DNA of 64,000 nucleotides, taken from contig LOEU01000035.1 of the NCBI GenBank assembly GCA_001516025.1, positions 1 through 64,000 on the forward strand. The letters are read 5' to 3'. Origin of the DNA: a bacterium BRH_c32 (GTDB taxonomy: Bacteria > Bacteroidota > Ignavibacteria > Ignavibacteriales > Melioribacteraceae). Shown in pieces: positions 28,735 through 39,592 of the stretch. Under the pieces are notes generated by a model that was not told where the DNA came from, made no database searches, and was given only the letters and a program-made list of their open reading frames with translations. The position numbers and the translations under genes were made by a program. Within the stretch, counting starts at the first letter, position 1; the number at the start of each line of letters is the position of its first letter.

Positions 28735-30927
28735 ATGGTTAGTGGTTTATTCTGGATTGTGCCCGCTTCCTCTGTAATAGCTCTCTTATTCGCATTTCTA
28801 TTCTATAAAGAGATGATGAAGCAGAGCGAAGGATCGGCAAAGATGGCAGAAATTGCATCACACGTAAGAGTTGGTGCAATGGCTTATCTGAAACAGCAGT
28901 ACAAAGTTGTTGGTATGTTTTTCATTGGTATCACAATAGTATTTGCAGTAATGGCTTATGGATTTAAGGTTCAAAACGAATGGGTTCCATTTGCCTTTAT
29001 AACAGGTGGATTCTTTTCGGGATTAGCAGGATTTTTCGGAATGAAAACCGCTACACAAGCATCAGCTCGTACAGCTTTTGCTGCTCAAGATTCTCTTAAT
29101 AAAGGTCTTAAAGTAGCTTTCCGTAGCGGTGCTGTTATGGGTCTTGTGGTAGTAGGTCTTGGTCTTCTTGATATCTCAATTTGGTATCTTGTTCTAAATT
29201 ATTTTATTCATGAATCAGGCGATGGACATAAATTAGTTGTTATAACTACTACGATGTTAACCTTTGGAATGGGTGCCTCCACACAAGCATTATTTGCAAG
29301 AGTAGGCGGCGGTATATTTACAAAAGCTGCTGATGTGGGCGGCGATCTTGTAGGTAAAGTTGAAAGTGGAATCCCTGAAGATGATCCTCGTAATCCTGCT
29401 ACAATTGCAGATAACGTAGGTGATAACGTAGGTGACGTTGCAGGTATGGGTGCGGATTTATATGAATCATATTGCGGATCAATATTAGCAACTGCAGCAC
29501 TTGGTGCAGCAGCATTTATGGAAACTCCCGATCTTCAATTCAGGGCAGTTATTGCACCAATGTTAATTGCAGCAGTCGGAATTATTCTTTCTATTATGGG
29601 AATATATGTTGTAAGAACAAAAGAAGATGCTACTCAAAAAGATTTATTAAGTGCACTTGGTAATGGAATTAATTTTAGCTCCGTTCTTATTGTAGTTTTT
29701 TCGGCTCTTATAGTTAATTTATTAGGATTCGAAAACGCATGGGGAATTTGGGGATCGATAGTATCAGGTCTTCTTACCGGTATTGTTATCGGTAAAGCAA
29801 CCGAATACTATACATCACAATCATATAGTCCAACACGTAAAGTTGCCGAAAGTTCAGGTACCGGTCCGGCAACAGTAATTATATCGGGTTTAGGTTTAGG
29901 AATGCTTTCAACGGCAGTTCCTGTATTGGCAGTAGCAACCGGAACAATTTTCGCATTCTTATTTGCATCAGGATTTGATTTTGCAAATTCAGGTATGGGA
30001 CTTTATGGTGTCGGAATTGCGGCAGTAGGAATGCTTTCTACTCTCGGTATCACACTTGCAACAGATGCTTATGGTCCGATTGCAGATAATGCAGGCGGAA
30101 ACGCTGAAATGAGCGGTCTAGGAAAAGAAGTAAGAAGAAGAACAGATGCACTTGATTCACTTGGCAATACTACCGCTGCAACGGGTAAAGGATTTGCAAT
30201 CGGCTCGGCAGCTCTTACGGCTCTCGCTCTTTTAGCTTCTTATGTAGAAGAGATCAAAATTGCTTTAATCAGAGCAGGTCAAGTAACGTTAACATTTACA
30301 GACGGAGTAATTAAAGAAACATCTAAAGCAAATCTTACTGACTTTATGAACTATTATGAAGTGCACTTAATGAATCCGAAAGTACTCATTGGTGTTTTCC
30401 TTGGTTCAATGATGGCATTTGTATTCTGCGGATTAACAATGAATGCAGTAGGAAGAGCAGCCGGAAAGATGGTTGATGAAGTAAGAAGACAATTCAGAGA
30501 ATTCCCGGGCATATTAAAAGGAACTCAAGAACCTGATTATGCTACTTGCGTTGCTATCTCAACAAAAGGCGCACAGCACGAGATGATAGTTCCATCGCTA
30601 TTAGCAATTCTTACTCCTATCCTCACCGGTGTTATTTTTGGAGTTACAGGTGTAATGGGATTATTAGTAGGCGGACTAGGAACCGGATTCGTATTAGCAA
30701 TCTTTATGGCTAATGCAGGCGGTGCTTGGGATAATGCTAAAAAATATGTTGAAGAAGGTAATCTCGGCGGTAAAGGTTCTGATGCTCATAAAGCAACTGT
30801 AATCGGCGATACCGTAGGCGATCCTTTCAAAGATACTTCAGGACCAAGCTTAAATATTCTTATTAAATTAATGAGTATGGTAGCTATCGTATTTGCAGGT
30901 CTTACAGTTGCATTCAGTATATTATAA
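28735..30927 (+). CDS. hppA: Membrane-bound ion-translocating pyrophosphatase
   Basis: 730 residues, about 16 membrane helices. It hydrolyses PPi in the cytosol and pumps H+ and/or Na+ outward. The substrate site is [11 protein letters not shown] plus the paired DNVGDNVGD motif, repeated at the C-terminal side as [15 protein letters not shown]. Gly477-Asn-Thr-Thr then Ala481 and Gly484 ([10 protein letters not shown]) is the signature of the K+-dependent subfamily (Lys and Thr would mean K+-independent). Ion specificity (H+ versus Na+) cannot be settled by eye. Single gene with its own terminator. Confidence 0.96.
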   Translation: MVSGLFWIVPASSVIALLFAFLFYKEMMKQSEGSAKMAEIASHVRVGAMAYLKQQYKVVGMFFIGITIVFAVMAYGFKVQNEWVPFAFITGGFFSGLAGFFGMKTATQASARTAFAAQDSLNKGLKVAFRSGAVMGLVVVGLGLLDISIWYLVLNYFIHESGDGHKLVVITTTMLTFGMGASTQALFARVGGGIFTKAADVGGDLVGKVESGIPEDDPRNPATIADNVGDNVGDVAGMGADLYESYCGSILATAALGAAAFMETPDLQFRAVIAPMLIAAVGIILSIMGIYVVRTKEDATQKDLLSALGNGINFSSVLIVVFSALIVNLLGFENAWGIWGSIVSGLLTGIVIGKATEYYTSQSYSPTRKVAESSGTGPATVIISGLGLGMLSTAVPVLAVATGTIFAFLFASGFDFANSGMGLYGVGIAAVGMLSTLGITLATDAYGPIADNAGGNAEMSGLGKEVRRRTDALDSLGNTTAATGKGFAIGSAALTALALLASYVEEIKIALIRAGQVTLTFTDGVIKETSKANLTDFMNYYEVHLMNPKVLIGVFLGSMMAFVFCGLTMNAVGRAAGKMVDEVRRQFREFPGILKGTQEPDYATCVAISTKGAQHEMIVPSLLAILTPILTGVIFGVTGVMGLLVGGLGTGFVLAIFMANAGGAWDNAKKYVEEGNLGGKGSDAHKATVIGDTVGDPFKDTSGPSLNILIKLMSMVAIVFAGLTVAFSIL

Positions 30928-30949
30928 AAAGTAATTAGTAACAAAAAAG

Positions 30950-30985
30950 AAACCGTCCCGATAATAAATCAGGGCGGTTTTTTTA
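30950..30985 (+). terminator. Intrinsic terminator after hppA
   Basis: AACCGTCC (30951-30958) pairs with GGGCGGTT, one G-U, followed by TTTTTTTATTTT. Confidence 0.88.
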
Positions 30986-31025
30986 TTTTAAATATATTGT
31001 TCAATAACCGGATGATGAGAGTTTT

Positions 31026-31460
31026 TCAACCAAATTGATTATGGCTTTGCATCTGATAAACAGAAGTAAAAAGTGGAATTAAAATCGCAAAGAATAGAAT
31101 AATCATAAGAACTATAATAACAAGAGAAATTATAATTATAATTTTTGTCAAGCGGAAGTACTTTGCCTGTAATTCAAATCCCAATCTCATTGCATGAGCA
31201 TTATTGGTAAGTTTAAAATTATCGAACTGATCGGCAGCTTCTCTCATTCGCAAACCAATTAAAATAAGGGGAATACCAACAATGGCCCCAATAATGGAAA
31301 GGCATTGAAGTGCGCCATAGATAATAGTAAATATACCCACGAAGCGCATATCTTTAGTCATTTCATTAAATGTAATTTGAAACATAGAAGGAGGACGGAA
31401 TGAAGTATTGGAATTTGGTTGATTATCTGTATCTAAATTGATCTCTGTAAAGTCATCCAT
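31026..31460 (-). CDS. DUF5362-like small membrane protein
   Basis: 144 residues. A hydrophilic N-terminus (about 1-35) is followed by two hydrophobic segments around FVGIFTIIYGALQCLSIIGAIVGIPLILIGLRM, a cytosolic stretch (REAADQFDNFKLTNN) and a third span (IIIIISLVIIVLMIILFFAILIPLF, in two pieces). The pattern and the R-M-R-E-A-A-D motif match proteins I know as DUF5362. Function unknown. Convergent with hppA, divergent from the aldo/keto reductase. Confidence 0.65.
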   Translation of the reverse strand: MDDFTEINLDTDNQPNSNTSFRPPSMFQITFNEMTKDMRFVGIFTIIYGALQCLSIIGAIVGIPLILIGLRMREAADQFDNFKLTNNAHAMRLGFELQAKYFRLTKIIIIISLVIIVLMIILFFAILIPLFTSVYQMQSHNQFG

Positions 31461-31557
31461 TTAACAGCTCCATTTTTGTTTTATATAAATATAATGGAAA
31501 AGAATAATTTTATCATCTATTTTATTATTTTTAATAGTTAATTAATCTGAGGAAGAA

Positions 31558-32529
31558 ATGGAACATAAATTTTTAGGCAGAACAGGATTAAAAGTTTCTT
31601 CAATATGTTTGGGAACAATGAATTTCGGACCCTTCACGTCCGAAGAAGATAGCAAAGCAATAATGAATAAAGCATTAGAGCTAGATATTAATTTTTTTGA
31701 TACTGCGAATGTTTATGGCGCAGAAAAAGGTGTCGGCGTTACCGAAGAAATTCTCGGCAGATGGTTTGATGAAGATAAATCGAGAAGAGATAAGGTGGTG
31801 CTTGCTACTAAAGTATTCGGTAAAATGGGCGAAGGAATAAATGATAAAAAACTTTCTGCTTATCATATTAAAAAAGCTTGCGAAGATAGTCTTAGGAGAT
31901 TAAAGACGGATCACATTGATCTTTATCAGATGCATCATGTCGATAGAGATGCTCCGTGGGACGAGATTTATCAGGCAATGGATCAATTGATTCAAGAGGG
32001 GAAGGTAATCTATATCGGCAGCTCTAATTTTGCAGCGTGGAATATAACAGAAGCAGTATATAAAGCAAAAGAAAGACATTCGCTCGGAATTGTATCCGAA
32101 CAAAGCATTTATAGCTTGCGTAATCGTCATATTGAGTTAGAAGTTTTACCTGCATGCAAAGCATTTGGTATCGGTGTAATTCCATGGAGTCCACTTGCAG
32201 GCGGATTACTTTGCGGAGTATTGGAAAAAGCATCTGAAGGAAGAAGAACCCGCGAAGCTTTACAGAAATCGGTAGAAAAATTAAAACCGCAAATTGAACA
32301 ATATGAAGCATTATGCAAAGAGATTAATCTTAAGCCTGCCGATGTAGCACTTGCTTGGGTAATGAATAATCCTGTAATAACGTCTCCTATTGTAGGTCCG
32401 CGAACGGTTGAGCAGTTAGAAGAAAATGCAAGAGTAGTGGATATAAGACTTAGCGAAGATACATTAAAAAAATTAGACGAGATATGGCCCGGACCCGGTA
32501 ATCAAGCACCTGAAGCGTATGCTTGGTAA
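31558..32529 (+). CDS. Aldo/keto reductase
   Basis: 323 residues. NADPH-dependent reductase of the AKR family with the tetrad visible: Asp and Tyr in FFDTANVYG, Lys in VVLATKVFGK and His in YQMHHVDRD. The C-terminal cofactor segment 'SPIVGPRTVEQLEENARV' is typical of AKR11/12-like (YajO/IolS) enzymes. Reduces small aldehydes or ketones in the cytosol; substrate not inferable. Starts after a GGAAGAA ribosome site. Monocistronic. Confidence 0.93.
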   Translation: MEHKFLGRTGLKVSSICLGTMNFGPFTSEEDSKAIMNKALELDINFFDTANVYGAEKGVGVTEEILGRWFDEDKSRRDKVVLATKVFGKMGEGINDKKLSAYHIKKACEDSLRRLKTDHIDLYQMHHVDRDAPWDEIYQAMDQLIQEGKVIYIGSSNFAAWNITEAVYKAKERHSLGIVSEQSIYSLRNRHIELEVLPACKAFGIGVIPWSPLAGGLLCGVLEKASEGRRTREALQKSVEKLKPQIEQYEALCKEINLKPADVALAWVMNNPVITSPIVGPRTVEQLEENARVVDIRLSEDTLKKLDEIWPGPGNQAPEAYAW

Positions 32530-32707
32530 TGAATTATTTAGACAAAGATAAGAATTAATCTCGCTGCCAAAGTTTTGTTTTCTAAAGGTTTCTTAGAATT
32601 ATTTTGAAATTTATTTTAAGAATAAATTGAGAAAATATTTTAATCAGTAGTTAAATGTAATAACAGAGTTATCTGCAATTAAGCCCATTTTTAATTTGGA
32701 GAAATAG

Positions 32708-34918
32708 ATGAACAACAAGAAACTGCTTTTTATTGTAGCAATATTATTTTCCGCCTCATTGCTTCATTATGGTGATGTGAATGCGCAGAAGAAAAAATTG
32801 ACCTATAAACAAGTATTTAATTTTGCAGAGCCGAGATTAACGGGTCAAGTGCCGCGTATCGATTCATGGTTAGATAAAGATAATTATCTTGAAGCAAAAG
32901 CCGATCCCACAGTTCCCGGTTCTAAAATTGTATTATGGAAGGTAAATGCAAAAACAGGCAAATCTGAGGTATATGTTGATTATCCATCATTAAATGCTCA
33001 ATTGCCTGAAGGATATTCGGTAGAAAGAGCTGATCTTAAAATGCCCGATTATTCGGCATTTATTTTTAATAAAAAAAATAACCTTTATTACTATTCGGTT
33101 ACCGCCAAAGAATTTAAGCAATTAACAAAAGATGATGCTTCGGAAGTTAATCCGAAATTTTCTCCAAATGGGAAATTCGTTGCTTATACAAAAAATCTAA
33201 ATTTATATGTATATGATATTGAAAAAGAAGCTGAAACAAAATTAACCGAAGATGGCGGCGGGCTAATATATAATGGATATGCATCATGGATCTATTATGA
33301 AGAGATACTTGGACGCGCCTCTCGATATGCTGCATTCTGGTGGTCGCCAAAGAGCGATAAAATTTCTTTTATGCGCTTCGACGATACTCCCGTGCCTGAA
33401 TTTATTTTGTATCGTGCCGATGGGCAGGATGGAGAATATGAAAAAACTCGTTATCCTAAAGCAGGCGAAAATAATCCTTTTGTAAGGATCGGAATAGCAG
33501 ATATTGCGAGCAAAGAAATTGTATGGGCTGATTTTGATGAAAAGGCAGACCATTATGTTTCTTTTCCATTTTGGAAAAATGATAATACACTTACTGTTCA
33601 ATGGATGAATCGCGGTCAGGATAATATTATTATTTATAATGTTGATTGTACGACAGGAAAGAAATCCGAACTTTATAATGAAAAGCAAAATTCATGGGTT
33701 GAATGGTTCGAGGATTTATATTTCTTTGAGAATAATTCCGGATTTATTCTTAAATCTAATGTTGACGGCTGGAGTCATTTATATTACTATGGTTATGACG
33801 GGAAATTAAAGTCTCAGCTAACAAAAGGTAATTGGAATGTTGCAGATGTTGCTTATGTGGATGAAGGGAATGGAAAAGTATATTTTCATGGTTCTATCGG
33901 TAAGCAATGGGATAAACATTTATATGTAGTAGATTTGAACGGAAAAAATCAGAAGCAATTAACCACGGGCGAAGGAATGCATACATTCACAATTGCTCCG
34001 GAAGGTAATTATTTTATTGATCGATATAGTAATATTGCAAATCCATACAAACTTGATTTATTGGATAAAAATGGAAAGCTAGTAAAAAATCTTGGTGATG
34101 CTAAAACCAAAGCAATGGATGAATACGATCTTGGAAAAGCCGAGCTATTTACTATTAAAACTGATGGCGGATTTGAGCTTCCTGTATCTTGGGTACTACC
34201 ATCAAATTTTGATAATACAAAAAAATATCCTGTTCTATTCAGTATTTACGGCGGTCCACAAGCCCCTTCCGTTAGGAATGCATTCCCATTCTGGTTTGAG
34301 GGTGCTTATCTCGCCAGCAAAGATATTATTTATGTAAATGCAGATAATAGAGGATCGGGATTCAATGGAAAAGTCGGTGCCTCTCAAATGCACCGTAATC
34401 TTGGCAAGTATGAAATGCAAGATCTATTTACTGTAATTGATTGGATGAAGAAACAGGGATTCGTTGATACAACCAAGATCGGTATCACCGGCGGAAGTTA
34501 TGGCGGTTATGTAGCTTGTATGGGTATTACTTTTGGAGCAGATTACTTCACACATTCTCTTGCTGATTTCTCGGTAGTTGATTGGCATTTATATGATTCT
34601 CATTATACAGAAAGATTTATGGATACACCCGAGGAGAATCCGGAAGGATATAAAGTCAGTTCGGTTATGAAATATGTAGATCGCATCAAAGGTAAGTTCT
34701 TAATTACGCACGGAACACTTGATGATAACGTTCACATGCAAAACACAATTCAATTAGTAACTGAATTACAGAAGCAGGATAAAGATTTTGAGATGATGCT
34801 TTATCCAAATCAGAGACATGGATATGGAATGCCGCAACGAGCACATCATGTAAGAGAGACCATTGAATTTTGGTTTGATAATTTCTTAGGCAAAAAATTC
34901 GATCCAGCAGTTGATTAA
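32708..34918 (+). CDS. Exported DPP-IV-like prolyl oligopeptidase (S9B)
   Basis: 736 residues: signal peptide, an eight-bladed DPPIV N-propeller (about 60-470; SPNGKFVAYTKNLNLYVYD, YASWIYYEEILGRASRYAAFWWSP, which includes the Glu-Glu region binding the substrate amine) and an alpha/beta hydrolase domain. The triad is Ser597 (GGSYGG), Asp at 672/673 (GTLDDNVH) and His704 (RHGYG). Removes X-Pro dipeptides from peptide N-termini in the periplasm. ATG is preceded by GGAGAAATAG. AlaX-like gene follows 20 bases downstream. Confidence 0.94.
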   Translation: MNNKKLLFIVAILFSASLLHYGDVNAQKKKLTYKQVFNFAEPRLTGQVPRIDSWLDKDNYLEAKADPTVPGSKIVLWKVNAKTGKSEVYVDYPSLNAQLPEGYSVERADLKMPDYSAFIFNKKNNLYYYSVTAKEFKQLTKDDASEVNPKFSPNGKFVAYTKNLNLYVYDIEKEAETKLTEDGGGLIYNGYASWIYYEEILGRASRYAAFWWSPKSDKISFMRFDDTPVPEFILYRADGQDGEYEKTRYPKAGENNPFVRIGIADIASKEIVWADFDEKADHYVSFPFWKNDNTLTVQWMNRGQDNIIIYNVDCTTGKKSELYNEKQNSWVEWFEDLYFFENNSGFILKSNVDGWSHLYYYGYDGKLKSQLTKGNWNVADVAYVDEGNGKVYFHGSIGKQWDKHLYVVDLNGKNQKQLTTGEGMHTFTIAPEGNYFIDRYSNIANPYKLDLLDKNGKLVKNLGDAKTKAMDEYDLGKAELFTIKTDGGFELPVSWVLPSNFDNTKKYPVLFSIYGGPQAPSVRNAFPFWFEGAYLASKDIIYVNADNRGSGFNGKVGASQMHRNLGKYEMQDLFTVIDWMKKQGFVDTTKIGITGGSYGGYVACMGITFGADYFTHSLADFSVVDWHLYDSHYTERFMDTPEENPEGYKVSSVMKYVDRIKGKFLITHGTLDDNVHMQNTIQLVTELQKQDKDFEMMLYPNQRHGYGMPQRAHHVRETIEFWFDNFLGKKFDPAVD

Positions 34919-34938
34919 GATAATAAATAAAGGAAATT

Positions 34939-35391
34939 ATGGATTACAAAGAGAACAATAAAAATTACGATCCGCGGATGCATACAACCGAGCATATCTT
35001 AAATAGTACGATGGATAAGATGTTCGGTTGCGGAAGAGCATTTAGTGCTCACATAGAAAAGAAAAAATCTAAATGCGATTATCGGTTCGATCGGAATTTA
35101 ACCGAGGATGAGATTAGTGTAATCGAAGCGAAGGTTAATGAAGTAATTAAAAAGAATCTCGATGTAAAAGAAGAGTTTATGAATAAAGAAGAAGCGGGAA
35201 AGTATTTTAATCTTTCCCGTCTTCCCGATGATGCAGGAGATAATCTGCGAGTAATTAAAGTCGGCGATTACGATCAATGTTTATGCAGCGGCGTTCATAT
35301 TAATAATACTTCAGAAGTGGGAGCAGATTTTAAGATTATCTCTACCAGTTGCGAGAATGGGGTAATGCGCTTACGCTTTAAGCTGGTTTAA
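34939..35391 (+). CDS. AlaX-like free-standing tRNA-editing domain
   Basis: 150 residues. The zinc and editing motifs of the AlaRS/ThrRS second additional domain are present: HTTEH (His15, His19) and CSGVH (Cys116, His120). There is no aminoacylation domain, so it is a trans-editing factor that removes a wrongly attached amino acid (Ser or Gly from tRNA-Ala, or Ser from tRNA-Thr) in the cytosol. The size is that of short AlaX (AlaX-S). It follows the S9 peptidase by 20 bases. Confidence 0.85.
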   Translation: MDYKENNKNYDPRMHTTEHILNSTMDKMFGCGRAFSAHIEKKKSKCDYRFDRNLTEDEISVIEAKVNEVIKKNLDVKEEFMNKEEAGKYFNLSRLPDDAGDNLRVIKVGDYDQCLCSGVHINNTSEVGADFKIISTSCENGVMRLRFKLV

Positions 35392-35441
35392 TCTCGGTCT
35401 TTCACCTTAGGTTTTGGATTTCTAATTATCAAAAATTTATA

Positions 35442-35469
35442 ATACCGGCAGAATGTTTTCTGTCGGTAT
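35442..35469. terminator. Bidirectional hairpin between the AlaX-like gene and argH
   Basis: 12-bp stem (35442-35453 with 35458-35469, one G-U) and TGTT loop, placed between two converging genes. Flanks are A/T-rich on both sides but there is no perfect T-run. Confidence 0.65.
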
Positions 35470-35589
35470 CTTATATAAATTATTGTAATCTTTGATTATT
35501 TTCATTTCTCGATATTTTCTCACTTTGACCTATTACAATTTATCTAATCATAAATGTTTTGCCCGGTAAATAAAACTTACTTGAGTATT

Positions 35590-36960
35590 TTATTTAAATA
35601 TTTCTCCCCATTTTAAGATTTGTTTCTCTACTTCTTTTGGTGAGGTGCTGCCGGATGATTTTTTGCTGCGGATACTTGCCATCGGAGTAAGAAGCTCAAA
35701 TACTTTTTTATCAAATTTCGGTGAAAAATTTTTATACTCTTCGAGCGTTATCTCGTTTAACTTTTTCTTTTTTGCTACACAATAAGCCACAAGAGCACCT
35801 ACGATATGATGCGCCTGACGGAAAGGGATATTTTTATTTACTAAATAATCAACAATATCGGTTGATAAAAGTAAATCGCCGGTTAACTCATTTTCAAATC
35901 GCTCTTTATTATATTTAGTATGCGAAAGAAGCCGAGCAGATTGATCTAGGCAATCTTTTGTAGTATCGATTGCTTCAATGAGATGAAATTTATCTTCCTG
36001 CATATCACGGTTATATGCAAGGGGGAGAGATTTCATAATCGTTAATACACCCATCAATGCACCGTAAACTCTTCCTACTTTCCCACGTATAAGTTCTGCA
36101 ATATCGGGATTTTTCTTCTGTGGCATAAGTGAACTGCCGGTAGAATAAGAATCGTCAATTAAAGCAAACGAAAATTCCTGCGAACTCCATAGAATTATTT
36201 CCTCGGAGAATCGACTTAAATGCATCATTATTATCGAACATGCACTTATGACTTCAATCACAACATCTCTATCAGAAACCGCATCGAGTGAATTTTCTAT
36301 GATGCCGTTCATCTTTAATTCTTTTGCTGAATAATTGCGGTCGATATTTAGTGTTGTACCCGCAAGTGCGGCAGCACCGAGCGGAGAGATGTTTACTCTT
36401 TTCATAGAATCATTTAATCTCTCTTTATCGCGCTCTAACATCGATACATAAGCTAAGAGATGATGAGCCAATAAAATCGGCTGAGCTCGCTGGAGATGAG
36501 TATAACCGGGGATAATAGTCTCTTTGTTTGTTTCGGCTTTCTTTAATAATGTTTTTTGAAAATTCGTAATGAACTTTATGAGATTGATGATTTCTTTACG
36601 AATATAGAGTCTTTCATCTAAAGCGACTTGGTCATTGCGGCTTCTTGCTGTATGAAGGCGCTTTCCTTTTTCACCAATTTTTGCTACTAACCGTTCTTCA
36701 ATTAAAGTGTGAATATCTTCCTTACGCCAATCGAATTTTAATTTCCCATTTTCAATCTCATTAAAGATTTCGTCTAAAGCTTTGATTATCGCCTTACCGT
36801 CACCTATCGAAATAATTTTTTGTTTCATTAACATATTAACGTGTGCCTTGCTTCCCTCGATATCTTCGGAGTATAATTTACCGTCAATATCAATCGATGA
36901 AGAAAACTTTAATGCGGTTTCGTCTAATTCTTTCTTAAATCTGCTATTCCAAATTGCCAT
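35590..36960 (-). CDS. argH: Argininosuccinate lyase
   Basis: Splits argininosuccinate into arginine and fumarate, the last arginine step. 456 residues, the normal length. The fumarase-superfamily signature is GSSLMPQKKNPD; HTARSRNDQVALDERLYI and 'GYTHLQRAQPI' hold the substrate His and Thr/Ser. Last gene of the arg operon, 71 bases after argG. Confidence 0.97.
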   Translation of the reverse strand: MAIWNSRFKKELDETALKFSSSIDIDGKLYSEDIEGSKAHVNMLMKQKIISIGDGKAIIKALDEIFNEIENGKLKFDWRKEDIHTLIEERLVAKIGEKGKRLHTARSRNDQVALDERLYIRKEIINLIKFITNFQKTLLKKAETNKETIIPGYTHLQRAQPILLAHHLLAYVSMLERDKERLNDSMKRVNISPLGAAALAGTTLNIDRNYSAKELKMNGIIENSLDAVSDRDVVIEVISACSIIMMHLSRFSEEIILWSSQEFSFALIDDSYSTGSSLMPQKKNPDIAELIRGKVGRVYGALMGVLTIMKSLPLAYNRDMQEDKFHLIEAIDTTKDCLDQSARLLSHTKYNKERFENELTGDLLLSTDIVDYLVNKNIPFRQAHHIVGALVAYCVAKKKKLNEITLEEYKNFSPKFDKKVFELLTPMASIRSKKSSGSTSPKEVEKQILKWGEIFK

Positions 36961-37031
36961 ATAAAACTTTATCCATGCTATTTAAAAATTATTTCAAACG
37001 ATAATCTAAATAAAAAATCATAATGACAAAT

Positions 37032-38261
37032 CTAAACTAAAACTCCCTTTTTTTCATCTTCTGCTTTTTGTGCTACACGATTAATGGTTTTATAAGGGAG
37101 TCCATAAATTTTAATAAATCCTTCTGAAGCAGAATGATCAAATTGATCAGCAATAGTATAAGTGGCGAGGAGCGGATCATATAATGAAAATGGGGATGTT
37201 CTGCCTGAAACAATAATATTCCCTTTATAAAGTTTTAGCTTTACTAAACCTGTTACGTTCTCTTGTGTTTTATCAATGAATGCTTGAAGCGCTTCGCGCA
37301 GCGGAGAAAACCAAAGTCCATTATAGATAAGATTAGAATATTCTTGAGTAACTAGTGCTTTATAATGAGCTACTGATTTTTCTAAAGTGATTCTCTCTAA
37401 TTCTTTATGAGCTGTATTTAGAATCATACCGGCAGGTGCTTCATAAACTTCACGAGATTTGATTCCGACTAATCGATTTTCAATCATATCGATTCTGCCA
37501 ACGCCGTTTCTGCCACCGATTTTATTTAGTTCTTTTATAAGAGAAACGCCATCCATAGTTTTTCCATTTAATGCAAACGGAACGCCTTTTTCAAATTCTA
37601 CTATTACATATTCCGTTTCATCGGGTGCATCTTCGGGAGATACAGTATGTTGGAAAGCATCTGCCGGAGGCTCTACCATTGGGTCTTCGAGCACTCCACA
37701 CTCAATAGCGGTGCCGTAAATATTTTCGTCTATTGAATAAGGATTCTCTTTAGTTGCAGCGACCGGTATATTATGAAGCTTTGCATAATCGATCTCTTCT
37801 TCGCGGCTTTTAAATTCCCAAGTTCTAAGGGGAGCGATACTTTGGATATCAGGAGCAAGCGCACCGACAGCCACTTCAAAACGAACTTGATCATTTCCTT
37901 TTCCGGTACAGCCATGAGCTACCATATTAGCACCTTCTTTTCGAGCGATATCGACTAATGTTTTTGCAAGAAGCGGTCTGCCGATTGAACATGCCATCGG
38001 ATAACTATCTTCATACATTGCACCTGCACGCAGTGCGGGAAACACATAATCATTAATAAATTCACTCGTGAGGTCTTCTATATAGACCTTTGAAGCCCCC
38101 GAATTTATTGCCTTTTCTTCAAGTCCGATAAGTTCTTTAGACTGTCCGAGATTACCGGTAAAAGTGATAATCTCGGCATCGTAATTATCTTTGAGCCATT
38201 TGACCATAACAGATGTATCTAATCCACCTGAATATGCAACCACAATTTTGTTCTTTGCCAT
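37032..38261 (-). CDS. argG: Argininosuccinate synthase
   Basis: Joins citrulline and aspartate using ATP. 409 residues. The N-terminal PP-loop is [10 protein letters not shown]; further family motifs are [26 protein letters not shown] and '[10 protein letters not shown]' near the end. Its ATG overlaps the argR stop by one base (TAATG), so translation is coupled. Middle of the arginine operon. Confidence 0.97.
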   Translation of the reverse strand: MAKNKIVVAYSGGLDTSVMVKWLKDNYDAEIITFTGNLGQSKELIGLEEKAINSGASKVYIEDLTSEFINDYVFPALRAGAMYEDSYPMACSIGRPLLAKTLVDIARKEGANMVAHGCTGKGNDQVRFEVAVGALAPDIQSIAPLRTWEFKSREEEIDYAKLHNIPVAATKENPYSIDENIYGTAIECGVLEDPMVEPPADAFQHTVSPEDAPDETEYVIVEFEKGVPFALNGKTMDGVSLIKELNKIGGRNGVGRIDMIENRLVGIKSREVYEAPAGMILNTAHKELERITLEKSVAHYKALVTQEYSNLIYNGLWFSPLREALQAFIDKTQENVTGLVKLKLYKGNIIVSGRTSPFSLYDPLLATYTIADQFDHSASEGFIKIYGLPYKTINRVAQKAEDEKKGVLV

Positions 38262-38722
38262 TAATTTATTCCTAATATTATTTTTATATATTCTAAACTT
38301 TTTTTAATGTTTTTATTTGAGCGGGGGATAACGATAATAGTATCATCGCCTGCCACCGTGCCGAGAAGTTCTGTTGAATTACTTTGATCTAATACTATTG
38401 CCACTCCCTGCGCTCTTCCGGGAAATGTTCTTATTACAATGAGAGTTTCGTTATGATCGATTGAGATTATCTCTTCGCTTAAGCGTGAACGCAAAACCGA
38501 TTGATCGCCGGCAGTATTAAGCTTATAAAAGAATCCATTTGGTGCGGGCACTCTTATAATTCCAAGTTCATTTAAGTCTCGTGATAAAGTTGCCTGCGTT
38601 ATTTTTATTCCATTCAGTTTTAGTAATTTTTGGAAATGAGCTTGATTAGAAATCTCCTGCTTTGAAACCAGCTCTTTAATTAATGCGTGGCGGCTTTGAA
38701 TTTCTTGAATTTTATTGCTCAT
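38261..38722 (-). CDS. argR: Arginine repressor ArgR
   Basis: 153 residues. N-terminal winged helix ([27 protein letters not shown] with the TQATLSRDL recognition helix) and a C-terminal arginine-binding hexamer domain ending [14 protein letters not shown], whose paired Asp bind arginine. Encoded inside the operon it should control, 24 bases after argB, which gives autoregulation through the two boxes at 41873-41906. Confidence 0.95.
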   Translation of the reverse strand: MSNKIQEIQSRHALIKELVSKQEISNQAHFQKLLKLNGIKITQATLSRDLNELGIIRVPAPNGFFYKLNTAGDQSVLRSRLSEEIISIDHNETLIVIRTFPGRAQGVAIVLDQSNSTELLGTVAGDDTIIVIPRSNKNIKKSLEYIKIILGIN

Positions 38723-38746
38723 ATACTCCTCATTAAATTATTATAA

Positions 38747-39592
38747 TTAATCGGCAACTATCTCGGTGCCTATTCCTTCTTTTGTAAAAATTTCCAATAA
38801 GAGTGCATGGGGCACTCTACCATCAATAATATGAACTTTATTTACTCCCGATTCTAATGCCGAAAGTGCTGATTCTACTTTTGGAATCATCCCTCCGGAA
38901 ATTATACCTTTATTTATATATTCCTCAGCTTGAGATTTTGTAAGGTGCGAAAGAAGTTTACCTTCTGCTTTTACTCCTTCAATATCAGTAACGAAAACTA
39001 ATTTTTCAGCATTCAAGGATGCTGCTATTGGTCCGGCTGCTATATCTGCATTTACGTTATATATAATCCCTTCATCATCAAAACCGATTGGTGCTATAAC
39101 AGGCAGATATCCATCCTTTAATATGCTTTTAAGAACGCTATTATTTACTTCGGTTACATCGCCTACGAAACCTAATTCTTCGCAAATTTTTTTTACTTTA
39201 ATTAGATTAGCATCAATACCGCTTAATCCGACTCCTCTTCCACCATGAATATTTATTCTTCGGACGATATCTTTATTTATCGAACCTGCGAGAACCATTT
39301 GTACCACGTCTCGCATCTTTTCATCGGTGTATCTTTGTCCATTTACGAATTTTGTTTCGATGCCTAGTTTTTCGGCAATGTTCGTTATCTCTTTACCTCC
39401 ACCATGAACTACAACCATATCGATACCGATTTTTCGGAGCAAAACGACATCTTGAGCGATCATCATTTTTAATTGCTCATCCTGCATTACTGCTCCGCCA
39501 TATTTTACGACGAAAGTTTTTTGTTCAAACTGTTGAATATATGGAAGTGCCTCGATCAAGACATCTTCTTTTTTGAATATAGCATCGGTCAC
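38747..39592 (-). CDS. argB: Acetylglutamate kinase
   Basis: 281 residues. Phosphorylates N-acetylglutamate. Motifs: VVKYGGAVM with the ATP-binding Lys, VVHGGGKEI for the acetylglutamate site, NVNADIAAGPIA and 'GGMIPKVESAL' at the end. The N-terminal extension of hexameric, arginine-inhibited enzymes is present but short (ALPYIQQFEQ). ATG overlaps argJ by 4 bases. Confidence 0.97.
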   Translation of the reverse strand: MTDAIFKKEDVLIEALPYIQQFEQKTFVVKYGGAVMQDEQLKMMIAQDVVLLRKIGIDMVVVHGGGKEITNIAEKLGIETKFVNGQRYTDEKMRDVVQMVLAGSINKDIVRRINIHGGRGVGLSGIDANLIKVKKICEELGFVGDVTEVNNSVLKSILKDGYLPVIAPIGFDDEGIIYNVNADIAAGPIAASLNAEKLVFVTDIEGVKAEGKLLSHLTKSQAEEYINKGIISGGMIPKVESALSALESGVNKVHIIDGRVPHALLLEIFTKEGIGTEIVAD